64,000 nucleotides of DNA, from assembly GCF_018128025.1 (NCBI RefSeq), contig NZ_JAGSCS010000013.1:1-64000 (forward strand), in the 5' to 3' direction. The notes beneath the pieces are model-generated. The model did no database searches and was not told where the DNA came from. It saw only the letters and a list, made by a program, of their open reading frames with translations. This DNA comes from Proteiniclasticum sediminis. GTDB lineage: Bacteria > Bacillota > Clostridia > Clostridiales > Clostridiaceae. Positions 8,765 to 18,093 of this stretch are shown here, piece after piece. A program made the translations under genes and the position numbers. Every line of letters begins with the position of its first letter. The stretch's first letter is position 1.

Positions 8765-10087
8765 TTATGACGGTTGGCTAAACCCAAGATCCACCAGGAT
8801 TTCTCCCTGCAGCACATCACCCTTTAGGCCTGTAAGCTTTGTGGGCAGGATCTTCCCCTGAAGATTTACCGCTGATGGGACCCGCACCTGGAGATAATTG
8901 GGGGTATAGCCCAGATGGACGCCGTTTTTCCCTTCTTCGAAGAGGACCGGCAGAACCTGCCCCACATGACGGGCGAGGAATTTCTCTTCCCCCCGGCGGC
9001 TGATCATCATCACCCGGCGGCTCCGGTCTTCCTTCACGGCACTTTCCACTTCATTGGGGAAGTTGAAGGCCGGTGTTCCTTTTCGCGGACTGTATTTAAA
9101 GGTATGGATCCGGGTCAGCTGGAGCTTTTCCAAAAATGCAGCCGTTTCCTCAAACTCCCCTTCACTTTCTCCGGGGAAGCCCACGATGACATCGGTGGTC
9201 AGGGACACTTCAGGAATGGCTTCCCGCAGCGCCTTCACCACTGCCGCAAACTCCTCCGCGGTGTAGCGGCGGTTCATGCGCTTCAGCGTGGCATCACAGC
9301 CGGACTGCAGCGACAGGTGGAAATGGGGACAAAGCTTCGTCAGCGCCAGCACCCGAGACAGCCTTTCCCCCTGGAAAAACATGGGCTCGATGGAGCCGAT
9401 GCGGATCCGTTCGATGCCCGGGATTTGTTCCACGGCCTCCAGGAGATCCAGAAGATCCATTTTTTCCGCCAGCTCCTGGCCATAGGACGCGATATGGATG
9501 CCAGAGAGGATCACTTCCCGGTATCCATTCCCGGCCAAGGCTTCGATCTCCTTTAGGAGAACCTGGGGATTCTTGCTGGAGATCCCGCCCCGGGCATAGG
9601 GAATAATGCAGTAGGAGCAGAAGCGGTTGCACCCGTCCTGGATCTTCAAAAACGCCCGGGTTTTTCCTTCGTACCCGGTGACGCCCAGATCCTCGAACTT
9701 GTGGTTGAGCAGAAGGCTGTCCGAGACCGCCACGATCTGTTTTCCTTCAGCCATGGCCCGGTTAACCTGGAACACCACATCGCGTTTATCCCGGGAACCC
9801 ACGATGACATCCACCCCTTCAATGGCCATGACTTCGTCCTTGCTCACCTGGGCTAAGCAGCCCACCACGGCCACAATGGCCTGGGGATTCTGCCGCTTGG
9901 CCCGGTGGATGTACTGGCGGGATTTCTTCTCGCCCATATGGGTCACCGTGCAGGTGTTGATGACATAGACATCGGCAACGGAATCAAAATCCGTGAGGGT
10001 ATATCCATCCTGGACAAACATTTCCGCCATGGCTTCCGTATCATAGACATTCACCCGGCAGCCCAGGGTTTGGAAAGCTACTTTCAT
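8765..10087 (-). CDS. mtaB: tRNA t6A37 methylthiotransferase MtaB
   Basis: 440 residues with the three MTTase domains: UPF0004 at the N-terminus with Cys residues in LGCRVNVYDTEAM, TCTVTHMGEKKS and VVGCLAQ (auxiliary 4Fe-4S cluster); a radical SAM core with CNRFCSYC near residue 150; and a C-terminal TRAM domain. MtaB converts N6-threonylcarbamoyl-A37 to its 2-methylthio form in tRNAs reading ANN codons. Its substrate modification depends on TsaC, encoded at 62901-63950. It starts directly after the rsmE stop. Confidence 0.95.
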   Translation of the reverse strand: MKVAFQTLGCRVNVYDTEAMAEMFVQDGYTLTDFDSVADVYVINTCTVTHMGEKKSRQYIHRAKRQNPQAIVAVVGCLAQVSKDEVMAIEGVDVIVGSRDKRDVVFQVNRAMAEGKQIVAVSDSLLLNHKFEDLGVTGYEGKTRAFLKIQDGCNRFCSYCIIPYARGGISSKNPQVLLKEIEALAGNGYREVILSGIHIASYGQELAEKMDLLDLLEAVEQIPGIERIRIGSIEPMFFQGERLSRVLALTKLCPHFHLSLQSGCDATLKRMNRRYTAEEFAAVVKALREAIPEVSLTTDVIVGFPGESEGEFEETAAFLEKLQLTRIHTFKYSPRKGTPAFNFPNEVESAVKEDRSRRVMMISRRGEEKFLARHVGQVLPVLFEEGKNGVHLGYTPNYLQVRVPSAVNLQGKILPTKLTGLKGDVLQGEILVDLGFSQPS

Positions 10088-10822
10088 TTATCTACTCCCT
10101 CCCATATCCCCGTAAAAGGTCTGCACCAGGGTCAATGCGGTAAATCCTGCAGTTTCGGTGCGAAGAATCCGCTGACCCAGGGTGATGATCCGCGCGCCTC
10201 GGCGGCGGAGTTCCTCGATCTCTGCTTCCTCAAATCCTCCCTCGGGACCGATGAGGATGCCGCAGGAGGCGGCCTTCGGCTGATCTAGAACCAGCCGGTG
10301 AAATCCGAATTCTTCGGCGTTTTCATAGGGAACAAGGAAAAGATCCAGGTGTGGAATTTCCTCCAGCATTTTTTCAAAGCTCATGGGCTCCTCAATGACG
10401 GGAATTCGGCTGCGCTTGGACTGTTTGGCCGCCTCCAGGGCGATGCGGTTTAGCCGGTCCATTTTCTTGAACTCCGTGCTGTTGACCACCACCCGCTGGG
10501 TCTTCACTGGTACAATACGGGTAACGCCGAGCTCTGTGCACTTCTGGACGATGAGGTCCATCTTTCCCGCCTTGGGAATTCCCTGGTAAAGAGTGACTTC
10601 CACGGGACTTTCCGTGCTCACTAAAGAGCGCTCCAGGAGCTCCACCACGGAGCGGGTCTTCCCGATCTCCAGGACTTTCCCGCGAAAGTCCATGCCCCGG
10701 AGGTCATTGATCAGGACTTCCTCCCCTTCCCGGACCCGCAGCACCCGGGAAAGATGCTTATGATCATCCCCTTCAATGATGGCACAGTTCTCTTCAATGA
10801 GGGGGGTGAAAAACTTATGCAT
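10088..10822 (-). CDS. rsmE: 16S rRNA m3U1498 methyltransferase RsmE
   Basis: 244 residues with an N-terminal PUA-like domain (HLSRVLRVREGEEV) and a SPOUT knot with LIGPEGGFEEAEI and RILRTETA, diagnostic of RsmE. It methylates U1498 of 16S rRNA. The start at MHKFF (10822) is chosen because GAGGT precedes it by 8 bases inside the prmA 3' end, giving an 8-bp overlap with prmA. Confidence 0.94.
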   Translation of the reverse strand: MHKFFTPLIEENCAIIEGDDHKHLSRVLRVREGEEVLINDLRGMDFRGKVLEIGKTRSVVELLERSLVSTESPVEVTLYQGIPKAGKMDLIVQKCTELGVTRIVPVKTQRVVVNSTEFKKMDRLNRIALEAAKQSKRSRIPVIEEPMSFEKMLEEIPHLDLFLVPYENAEEFGFHRLVLDQPKAASCGILIGPEGGFEEAEIEELRRRGARIITLGQRILRTETAGFTALTLVQTFYGDMGGSR

Positions 10823-11759
10823 GGCTGACCTCAGCCACAATGCAGACCCATTCGCCCTGGTGACGGGTTTCCAGCACCGAGAAGCCTTCCTTGGCGAGAG
10901 CTTCCTTCACCATGGCTTCCTTTTCCCGGATGATTCCGGAGGAGATGAAGACCCCCTGATCCTTCAGCTTGAGCTTCACATCGGGAAGGAGCACCAGAAT
11001 AATTTCCGCAATGATGTTCGCCACGATGATATCCGCCTGGCCCTCCACCACATCCATGAGGTTTCCGTGGAGAATGGACACATTGTCCAGGGCATTGTGG
11101 CCCACATTCTCCTTGGCGGAGTCCACAGCCACGATATCCAGGTCTACACCCACCACTTCCTTGGCGCCCAGTTTCGAAGCGCCGATGGCGAGAATCCCGG
11201 AACCCGTACCGATGTCGAAGACGGTGGTATCCGCCCGCATATAGTCCTCCACGGCTTCCAGACACATTCTGGTGGTTTCATGGGTGCCGGTGCCAAAGGC
11301 CATGCCCGGATCCATATGAAGAATGATCTCGCCTTCCTTGGCGGTGTATTCTTCCCAAAGAGGCTTGATGACAAATCGCTCGCCCACCTTGATGGGCTTG
11401 TAGTACTTCTTCCATTCATTGGCCCAGTCGGCCTCGTTGACTTCCTTGGAAAGAATTTCCACGTCGCCGAAGGGGACACCGAAGCCTTTGGCTTCCTCCA
11501 CCTTCTGCCGGATTTCTTCCATGACCGTCTCCACCTCGGTGCCGATGTTGAAGTAAGCCTTCACCACGGCCTTGTCCCGCCCCTGCTCAAAAATATTGAT
11601 ATCGGCGAAATCCCAGGTCAGGGGACCCTGCTCCCGGCCAAGGATATCCTGGGGATCCTCAATGGATACCCCCTTCACGTCCATGGTATATAACACACCC
11701 TGGATATATTCCAAATCCTCGGGATTCAGGATAATTTTTATTTCATTCCAACTGCTCAT
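10815..11759 (-). CDS. prmA: Ribosomal protein L11 methyltransferase PrmA
   Basis: 314 residues. The SAM-binding motif FDIGTGSGILAIGASKLGA lies near residue 180, preceded by the family motif DPGMAFGTGTHETT; the catalytic NIIAEIIL segment follows. PrmA trimethylates ribosomal protein uL11. It overlaps rsmE and heads the prmA-rsmE-mtaB unit. In related genomes dnaJ lies immediately upstream; here a plus-strand gene intervenes. Confidence 0.95.
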   Translation of the reverse strand: MSSWNEIKIILNPEDLEYIQGVLYTMDVKGVSIEDPQDILGREQGPLTWDFADINIFEQGRDKAVVKAYFNIGTEVETVMEEIRQKVEEAKGFGVPFGDVEILSKEVNEADWANEWKKYYKPIKVGERFVIKPLWEEYTAKEGEIILHMDPGMAFGTGTHETTRMCLEAVEDYMRADTTVFDIGTGSGILAIGASKLGAKEVVGVDLDIVAVDSAKENVGHNALDNVSILHGNLMDVVEGQADIIVANIIAEIILVLLPDVKLKLKDQGVFISSGIIREKEAMVKEALAKEGFSVLETRHQGEWVCIVAEVSHA

Positions 11760-11998
11760 CTTTTTCTCTCCTTGATCTCTATTCTTCTCATCTTGTGTGT
11801 AGATTATATCAAAAGTCCTCTTCCCCTGTCCACGCCTGCCAACTCTTCACGCTTGGAGGTTGCTCTGGGGACACCAGGAACTGTTCGCCAAGATCAATCT
11901 TTTTAAAATTCCTCGTCTTTATCGGGAGATTTGATATAATGAAAACAATCGGGTAAACCGTTCTCATTTATTCAAAATACGAAATTCGGAGGACTACT

Positions 11999-12928
11999 AT
12001 GGCAGATCCCGTTCTGAAGCTTCTTTCTCAAGATCCCGCCTTCCGCAGCAAAGACAATACCCTCATGGGGGAGTTCCATGGTTTGTGGTTTTCAGTCAAT
12101 GCGGCATCCAGCACTTATACGCTCATCACTTCAATTCATCTTCCCGATGAAGGGGCTTTCCAGTATTTCCAGACCTTTCTGGAACCCCTGCGGAAAACCC
12201 ACAAATTCGTGTATCGCATGGAAGACGGCCATATTCTGATTCTGACCCTGAACCGGAAAATGACCACCAAAGCCACCGCCGAGTATCTTCGCGGGGTACT
12301 GGACGATGTCGCCTCCACCCTCGCCGCCCAGGGGTACCAAAATTCCTGTCACCTCTGCAACAAGGAAGGCCGTTTTTCCGCCTACCGCATTGGGCAGATC
12401 AGCGCAGAAGCCTGTCCGGAGTGTATCGCGCAGGTCCAGGAAACCCTGGCTGCCGTGAAGGAGCAGGAAGTGCACAGCGGATCCTACGTCAAAGGCCTTG
12501 TGGGCGCCCTACTGGGGTCCCTCCTTGGCGGGGTGCTCTGGGTGGTCATCTCCTATCTGGGCTTCCTGGTGGCCTTAGTGGGCTTTGCCATGGGGTACTT
12601 GGCCTACCACGGCTACAAGTCCTTCGGCGGCAAGATCGGCAAGGGCATGACCCCCATTATTCTGGGTTCCCTCGTTCTCACCATCATCCTTGCCAACGTG
12701 GTGGAGGTAGCCCTGGGACTTCTCATGTCTCCGGAACTGGGCCTCACCGCCTGGGAATCCTTCGCCGTGGCTCCCCGGGCCCTCTTTGACAGCGAACTCT
12801 TCTATGTGGGCGAAGTCTGGAAAAACATCGGCCTGGGTCTCCTCTTCGCCTTCTTCGGTGCCTCCAACATCATCCGAAACACCATGGAGGAAGGCAGCCA
12901 CAAGCACTTGGAACTGGAAGAGTACTAA
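11999..12928 (+). CDS. Zinc-ribbon-like membrane protein of unknown function
   Basis: 309 residues that I cannot assign to a family. Residues 1-110 form a soluble domain; two CxxC pairs (C117/C120 and C139/C142, CHLC and CPEC) suggest a small metal site; about four hydrophobic segments follow (near 164-184, 185-205, 216-242 and 282-300), with a short charged tail. It is the only plus-strand gene in the first 21 kb after the edge fragment and interrupts the common dnaJ-prmA adjacency. A TATAAT at 11934-11939 and a GGAGGA site 6-7 bases before the ATG support independent expression. It shares a bidirectional terminator with dnaJ. Confidence 0.75.
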   Translation: MADPVLKLLSQDPAFRSKDNTLMGEFHGLWFSVNAASSTYTLITSIHLPDEGAFQYFQTFLEPLRKTHKFVYRMEDGHILILTLNRKMTTKATAEYLRGVLDDVASTLAAQGYQNSCHLCNKEGRFSAYRIGQISAEACPECIAQVQETLAAVKEQEVHSGSYVKGLVGALLGSLLGGVLWVVISYLGFLVALVGFAMGYLAYHGYKSFGGKIGKGMTPIILGSLVLTIILANVVEVALGLLMSPELGLTAWESFAVAPRALFDSELFYVGEVWKNIGLGLLFAFFGASNIIRNTMEEGSHKHLELEEY

Positions 12929-12942
12929 ACTCCAATCAAGCG

Positions 12943-12973
12943 AAAAAGATCATGCGAGGCATGATCTTTTTTT
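12943..12973. terminator. Bidirectional terminator between 11999-12928 and dnaJ
   Basis: AAAGATCATGC pairs with GCATGATCTTT around a 3-base loop, with A-run and T-run on the two sides, so it can serve both converging genes. Confidence 0.85.
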
Positions 12974-12981
12974 CTTGCTAG

Positions 12982-14136
12982 CTATCCGAACAGGTTGAAC
13001 TTCTTTTTGTCCTTCTTCCCGTCCTTCTTCTCCGCTTCCTGCTCCTTGCCCACGATCTGACCGGAGGCTTCCAGGAACTGGTAGAGAGCTTCCTTCTGGG
13101 CATCGTTCAGCTTCTTGGGCACGTCCACAATGACGTTGACGAACTGGTCGCCGCGCTGGCCGCTTCGGGAATTCACAAACGGGACGCCCTTGCCCTTGAG
13201 GCGGAAGAGCGTACCGGACTGGGTTCCCGAAGGAACTTCATAGGATACGTCTCCGTCGATGGTGGGCACCACAATTTCTTTGCCCAGGGCTGCCTCGGCA
13301 ATGTTGATGTGGGCATCCACGTAGATGTCATTGTTCTTGCGGATGAAGAACTTGTGGGGCTTCACATTGAGCACAATATGGAGATCCCCCTGGGGACCGC
13401 CCTTGGTGCCTTTGTCGCCCTGGCCCCGAAGGGGCATCACATTGCCCATATCCACCCCGGCAGGAACCTTGACCGTGATTTTTCTTCTCTGACGGGTCTG
13501 TCCTTTTCCCTTGCAGTTATCGCAGGGATCCGTAATGATCTCGCCGGAACCGCCGCAGGTGTTGCACACCATTTCCTGGACCATGTTGCCGAAGAGGCTC
13601 TGTCGCTGAACGCGGACTGTGCCCGAACCGTGACAGGTTTTACAGGTTTCCGGATGGGTTCCTTTTTTCGCTCCGCTGCCGGCACAGACTTCACAGTCCT
13701 CCGTGCGGGTAATATTGATTTCCTTTTCAACGCCGAATACCGCTTCTTCAAAGGTGAGATCCAGCTTGTATTCCAGATCTGCCCCTCTGCGCGGACCCGT
13801 GCGTCTGCGCTGACCGCCGCCACCGAAGCCGCCGCCGAAGAAGGTTTCAAAAATATCGCCAAAATCGCCAAAGTCTTGGGCACTGTACTGTCCGCCACCC
13901 TGACCATAACCGTTGAAGTCCGTTGTTCCGAACTGATCATACTGGGCTTTTTTCTGCGGGTCCGAGAGCACCTGATAAGCTTCATTGATTTCTTTGAACT
14001 TTTCTTCCGCTTCCTTGTCCCCCGGGTTCTTATCCGGGTGGTACTTGATCGCCAGCTTCCGGAAGGCGCTTTTGATTTCTTTCTCGTCGGCACCCTTCTG
14101 AAGTCCCAGGACCTCATATAAGTCTCTTTTTGCCAT
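12982..14136 (-). CDS. dnaJ: Chaperone protein DnaJ
   Basis: 384 residues. The J domain has YHPDKN near residue 32, a Gly/Phe-rich linker (FGGGFGGGG) follows, then four CxxCxGxG zinc repeats ([32 protein letters not shown]) and the two C-terminal client-binding domains. It stimulates DnaK ATPase and delivers unfolded proteins. The ATG at 14136 has AGGTGG 7 bases upstream, two codons inside the longest reading. The gene is the last of the hrcA operon, after a 115-bp gap containing a hairpin. Confidence 0.97.
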   Translation of the reverse strand: MAKRDLYEVLGLQKGADEKEIKSAFRKLAIKYHPDKNPGDKEAEEKFKEINEAYQVLSDPQKKAQYDQFGTTDFNGYGQGGGQYSAQDFGDFGDIFETFFGGGFGGGGQRRRTGPRRGADLEYKLDLTFEEAVFGVEKEINITRTEDCEVCAGSGAKKGTHPETCKTCHGSGTVRVQRQSLFGNMVQEMVCNTCGGSGEIITDPCDNCKGKGQTRQRRKITVKVPAGVDMGNVMPLRGQGDKGTKGGPQGDLHIVLNVKPHKFFIRKNNDIYVDAHINIAEAALGKEIVVPTIDGDVSYEVPSGTQSGTLFRLKGKGVPFVNSRSGQRGDQFVNVIVDVPKKLNDAQKEALYQFLEASGQIVGKEQEAEKKDGKKDKKKFNLFG

Positions 14137-14197
14137 TCTCACACCACCTATGGATTACCATGCCTAAGACCAGGCACAGGAATGCCGTCTAATCTTA

Positions 14198-14229
14198 ATT
14201 AGGGAAGGGCTTTGGCGCCCATCCCTAAT
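14198..14229 (-). terminator. Hairpin between dnaK and dnaJ
   Basis: On the minus strand ATTAGGGA...TCCCTAAT forms an 8-bp outer stem with an inner GGGC/GCCC stem. There is no clean T-run behind it, so partial termination or a processing/stability site that lowers dnaJ output relative to dnaK is more likely than a full stop. Confidence 0.45.
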
Positions 14230-14251
14230 CAGCTCTTGTATTATACCTTGA

Positions 14252-16072
14252 TTACTTGTCGTCCTCAACCTTAAAATCGGCATCCACAACATTGTCGTCC
14301 TGGGGACCAGCCTGTGCCCCTGCCTGAGCATTCTGGGCCTGGGCTTCGTAGATCTTGGAAGAAACCTTGTAGAACTCATTGGTCAGTTCTTCCGTGGCTT
14401 TCTTCACTTCTTCCACATCGCTGCTGTCCTTGACCTTCTTCAGGGCTTCCAGCTTTTCCGTGATCAGCGCCTTGTCTGCAGCATCGATTTTATCCTTCAG
14501 CTCTTCCAGGGTCTGCTCCGTCTGGTAGATGGCCTGATCTGCATTGTTGTGGGCTTCCACTTCGGCCTTCTTCTTGCGGTCTTCTTCGGCGAAGCGTTCA
14601 GCTTCCTTGACAGCCTTGTCGATTTCATCATCGGAAAGGTTGGTAGAGGCAGTGATGGTGATGTTGGCTTCCTTGCCGGTGGCTTTGTCCACGGCAGTGA
14701 CCTTCACGATGCCGTTGGCATCAATGTCGAAGGTAACTTCGATCTGGGGGATTCCACGCTTTGCTGGGGCAATGCCAGACAGGGTGAATCTTCCCAGGGT
14801 CTTGTTGTCCGCAGCCATCTGACGCTCGCCCTGAACCACGTGGACTTCCACGGAGGTCTGGCCGTCAGCGGCGGTGGTGAAGATCTGGCTCTTTCGGGTG
14901 GGGATGGTGGTGTTGCGCTCGATGATGGCTGTGGCCACTCCGCCGTAGGTCTCCAGACCCAGGGTCAGCGGGGTTACGTCCAAGAGAAGGATGTCCTTCA
15001 CTTCGCCGGTGAGCACACCTGCCTGAATGGCTGCACCCAGGGCTACCACTTCATCGGCATTGACGCCCTTGGAAGGCTCTTTTCCCGTGAACTCCTTGAT
15101 GGCATCCACCACGGAAGGAATTCTTGTGGAACCGCCCACCAGGATCACCTTGTCGATATCGTTCATGGTGAGACCAGCATCGGACAGCGCCTTCTTCATG
15201 GGCTCGATGGTGGACTTCACCAGATCGCCGGTGAGTTCATTGAACTTGGCGCGGGTCAGGGTCATGTCGATGTGCTTTGGTCCTGTGGCATCTGCGGTGA
15301 TGAAGGGCAGGTTGATGGACGTGGTCATGGAGGAGGAAAGCTCGATCTTGGCCTTCTCCGCAGCTTCCTTCAGACGCTGCAGGGCCATCTTGTCGGTTCT
15401 CAGGTCTATGCCATTGTTCTTCTTGAACTCGTCGGCAATGTAGTTCATGACGCGGTCATCGAAGTCGTCGCCGCCCAGATGGGTGTTACCATTGGTGGAC
15501 AGGACTTCGAAGACGCCATCGCCCAGATCCAGGATGGACACGTCGAAGGTTCCGCCGCCCAGGTCAAAGACCAGGATCTTGTGAGCTTCGTCGGTTTTGT
15601 CCATGCCGTAGGCCAGGGATGCGGCGGTGGGCTCGTTGATGATTCGCAGAACTTCCAGTCCGGCAATCTTTCCGGCATCCTTGGTGGCCTGACGCTGGGA
15701 GTCATTGAAGTATGCAGGCACGGTGATGACGGCCTGGGTGACCTTTTCGCCCAGATAAGCCTCAGCATCTGCTTTCAGCTTGCCCAGCACCATGGCGGAG
15801 ATTTCCTGGGGAGTGTAGTCTTTTCCGTCGATGGCATACTTGTGGTTGGTTCCCATATGGCGCTTGGCCGATGCTACGGTTCTGTCGGGGTTGGTGATGG
15901 CCTGACGCTTGGCCACCTGGCCCACCAGTCTTTCCCCGTTGGCCAGGAAAGAGACCACGGAAGGGGTGGTTCTTGCGCCCTCCGCATTGGTGATGACGAC
16001 GGGGTCTCCGCCTTCCATGACGGCGACAACGGAGTTCGTGGTTCCTAAATCAATACCGATAACTTTTGCCAT
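14252..16072 (-). CDS. dnaK: Molecular chaperone DnaK (Hsp70)
   Basis: 606 residues, full length. Seen are [10 protein letters not shown] at the N-terminus, [19 protein letters not shown] and [14 protein letters not shown] leading into the substrate-binding domain, and an acidic C-terminal lid. The Ala/Gln-rich tail before DDNVVDADF is the usual Gram-positive end. It folds and protects proteins together with GrpE and DnaJ encoded on either side. GGAGG lies just upstream of the ATG, 13 bp after grpE. Confidence 0.98.
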   Translation of the reverse strand: MAKVIGIDLGTTNSVVAVMEGGDPVVITNAEGARTTPSVVSFLANGERLVGQVAKRQAITNPDRTVASAKRHMGTNHKYAIDGKDYTPQEISAMVLGKLKADAEAYLGEKVTQAVITVPAYFNDSQRQATKDAGKIAGLEVLRIINEPTAASLAYGMDKTDEAHKILVFDLGGGTFDVSILDLGDGVFEVLSTNGNTHLGGDDFDDRVMNYIADEFKKNNGIDLRTDKMALQRLKEAAEKAKIELSSSMTTSINLPFITADATGPKHIDMTLTRAKFNELTGDLVKSTIEPMKKALSDAGLTMNDIDKVILVGGSTRIPSVVDAIKEFTGKEPSKGVNADEVVALGAAIQAGVLTGEVKDILLLDVTPLTLGLETYGGVATAIIERNTTIPTRKSQIFTTAADGQTSVEVHVVQGERQMAADNKTLGRFTLSGIAPAKRGIPQIEVTFDIDANGIVKVTAVDKATGKEANITITASTNLSDDEIDKAVKEAERFAEEDRKKKAEVEAHNNADQAIYQTEQTLEELKDKIDAADKALITEKLEALKKVKDSSDVEEVKKATEELTNEFYKVSSKIYEAQAQNAQAGAQAGPQDDNVVDADFKVEDDK

Positions 16073-16085
16073 TTTACAATTCCTC

Positions 16086-16712
16086 CTAATTTGCGACTTT
16101 CACGACGCTGTATCGAATAATCTTGTCTTCTCGCTGATAGCCCTTGATGAAGACCTGAACGATCTCCTTTTCCCCCAGGGCAGGGTCATCCACGTGCATA
16201 ACGGCATCATGGAAATTGGGATTAAAGGGTATGGTGGTGGACACTTCTTCCACCTTCAGTTTTTTCAGGGCATCCTGGAAAATCCCGAGGGTCATTTCCA
16301 CGCCTTTTCGCATGGAGGGAAGATCGGCGTGCTCCACTTGAAGGGAAGCTTCCAGACTGTCCATGATGGGAAGAATCGTCTTCACCACATCATTGATGCT
16401 GTCGGCATAAAGCCCTTCCTTCTCCTTCTGGGTTCTCTTCCGGTAGTTGTCATATTCTGCGCTGAGCCTCTGGAGCCTGTCCTTTAGCGCAGCGTTCTCA
16501 TTTTCAGCTTTCTTCAGTCTGTCCTGGAGCTCTTTTTTCTTCTTAAACATTTCTTTCATCTCGATGACGTCCTCACCCTTCAACTCCTCGGCCTCTCCTG
16601 TTCCTTGCGGATTTTCTTCAGGGGCTTCCGGATTTTCCCTCGTTTCGGTTTCCGGGTTCATCGGCTCATCGGCCAGATGTTCTTCCAGGTTCTTATTCTT
16701 ATCCTCCGTCAT
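16086..16712 (-). CDS. grpE: Nucleotide exchange factor GrpE
   Basis: 208 residues: an acidic disordered N-terminus (about 60 residues), a long coiled coil ([20 protein letters not shown]), and the C-terminal beta domain with [22 protein letters not shown]. It exchanges ADP on DnaK. The ATG at 16712 is preferred, 6 bases after GGAGG; an in-frame ATG two codons upstream abuts that site. The start lies within the 3' end of hrcA (14-bp overlap), so the two are translationally coupled. Confidence 0.95.
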   Translation of the reverse strand: MTEDKNKNLEEHLADEPMNPETETRENPEAPEENPQGTGEAEELKGEDVIEMKEMFKKKKELQDRLKKAENENAALKDRLQRLSAEYDNYRKRTQKEKEGLYADSINDVVKTILPIMDSLEASLQVEHADLPSMRKGVEMTLGIFQDALKKLKVEEVSTTIPFNPNFHDAVMHVDDPALGEKEIVQVFIKGYQREDKIIRYSVVKVAN

Positions 16713-17760
16713 TTCCATCCTCCTCGTTGAGCTTTTTACCCAGCTCTTTTTTCACGTTATTTATAATCGACACCACTTTGGAATAATCCAGCCGCCGAGG
16801 ACCGATGAGATTAATGGTTCCCACGCTCTCGTCGTTGACCTTGTACTGGGTGGTGATGATTGTCAGATCTTTGGCCTCCGGAAGCGTGAGCTCGTCTCCG
16901 ATGGTGATGATCACATCGTGATCCTGCCTCTCCCCTTTTTCCAAATCATGGAAGAGAAGATCCGGCTGATCCAGAAGGTTCAAAAAGTCCTTCATTTTGT
17001 TGAGATCGGCAAACTCCGGATAATTCAGGACTTTGGCCGTTCCGTCCACAAAGTACTTGTCTTCGGAAGCTTCCTCCGTGAGACTTTCGTAGATGGCCGA
17101 GAGTATGGAGAGAAACAGCTCATCGTAACCCTCCAGGTCATTCTTCAGGGAGTTGACGATATGGAGGTTGATGTCCTCGATATTCATCCCCTTCAGCTTG
17201 AGGTTCAGCAGATTGCAGATGTTCAGGAGCACTTCCGGCGACGGCGTGTCGTTGAGTTTGATCACCTTATGGGTGATGGTGCCGTTGTCCGCCATGATGA
17301 CGGCCAGCACCGTGTTCTTTTCCACGATCATCAGCTGGATTGCCTTCAGGTGGGCCTGACTGATATTGGGCTTGCGGGTCACCACCGCCAGGTTGGTGAG
17401 CTCCGACAGCATCATGGCGGTCTGCTTCATAATTTTGTCGATCTCCGTGGCGGCCATGGTGACGATCTTATCCCGGATGAACTCCGCTTCTTCCACGGTT
17501 AAGGCATCCAGGGTCATGAGCCGGTCAATGTACATCCGATAGCCTTTGGCGGAAGGAATCCGACCGGAAGAAGAATGCAGCTGATCCAGGTAACCCAGCT
17601 CTTCCAAATCCGCCATTTCATTGCGGATGGTGGCGGAGCTTACCCCCAGCTGATATTTCTTTTCCAAAGTCCGGGAACCCACCGGTTCGCCTGTGGTGAT
17701 GTAATCCACCACTATGGCTTTCAGGATCTCCATTTTTCGTCGGTCCATACTTGTTGCCAT
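16699..17760 (-). CDS. hrcA: Heat-inducible transcription repressor HrcA
   Basis: 353 residues, normal family length. The N-terminal winged helix (VGSRTLEKKYQLGVSSATIRNEMADLEELGYL) precedes the GAF-like HrcA domain. HrcA binds CIRCE and represses the heat-shock operon, with GroEL needed for its folding. It heads hrcA-grpE-dnaK-dnaJ and has CIRCE directly in its own leader, so it is autoregulated. Confidence 0.96.
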   Translation of the reverse strand: MATSMDRRKMEILKAIVVDYITTGEPVGSRTLEKKYQLGVSSATIRNEMADLEELGYLDQLHSSSGRIPSAKGYRMYIDRLMTLDALTVEEAEFIRDKIVTMAATEIDKIMKQTAMMLSELTNLAVVTRKPNISQAHLKAIQLMIVEKNTVLAVIMADNGTITHKVIKLNDTPSPEVLLNICNLLNLKLKGMNIEDINLHIVNSLKNDLEGYDELFLSILSAIYESLTEEASEDKYFVDGTAKVLNYPEFADLNKMKDFLNLLDQPDLLFHDLEKGERQDHDVIITIGDELTLPEAKDLTIITTQYKVNDESVGTINLIGPRRLDYSKVVSIINNVKKELGKKLNEEDGNDGG

Positions 17761-17777
17761 CGCATTTCACCTCTTTG

Positions 17778-17804
17778 TTAGCACTCTCGCTTGTTGAGTG
17801 CTAA
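17778..17804 (-). promoter_or_regulatory. CIRCE element (HrcA operator)
   Basis: A perfect TTAGCACTC-N9-GAGTGCTAA inverted repeat ending 17 bp before the hrcA start, almost touching its ribosome-binding site. This is the canonical HrcA site and identifies the operon as class I heat shock. Confidence 0.97.
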
Positions 17805-17817
17805 AGCCTACGATATA

Positions 17818-17846
17818 AAAATATCATCGTCGATGATATTTGTAAA
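17818..17846 (-). promoter_or_regulatory. Probable hrcA promoter with a palindrome in its spacer
   Basis: On the minus strand TTTACA (17841-17846) and TATTTT (17818-17823) are 17 bp apart just upstream of CIRCE. A perfect inverted repeat of 11-bp arms with a single central base (17819-17841, arms AAATATCATCG / CGATGATATTT) fills the spacer and overlaps both boxes. The remaining sequence to 18058 holds a short AAATACC/GGTATTT hairpin at 17844-17864 and nothing else recognisable. Confidence 0.6.
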
Positions 17847-18058
17847 TACCCCTAATCGGTATTTTTTTCGAGGCCATTGTTCAATTTTTGCATCCAATTC
17901 ATAAAGATCAGGGTTTTCCGGGCAACTACTCCATTTTTCGCAATTTTTCATTGCCGGTGTGATTTTGGGATCTTGGCCAGGCCTTCATCCCAAAACCATG
18001 AACTCATTTTAACATCCGAAGATTAAATGAAAATTAAAGGGATGTAAAAAGTAATACC

Positions 18059-18086
18059 GGACCTCTCCCTGGGGTGGGAGAGATCC
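18059..18086 (-). terminator. Hairpin after the DUF4236 gene
   Basis: GGATCTCTCCC pairs with GGGAGAGGTCC (one G-U) on the minus strand, 8 bp after the stop at 18094. The following TATTACTTTTT tract is moderately T-rich. Confidence 0.65.
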
Positions 18087-18093
18087 AGCCATC

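Noticed and set aside
14549-16048. 499-codon plus-strand ORF antisense to dnaK
   Set aside because: Mirrors the conserved dnaK frame in a GC-rich gene, has no ribosome-binding site, and its translation is low-complexity Gly/His/Val rich.
17844-17868. AAATACC/GGTATTT hairpin with T7 on the plus strand read as a terminator
   Set aside because: No plus-strand gene ends there; it overlaps the -35 side of the hrcA promoter and is more likely incidental.
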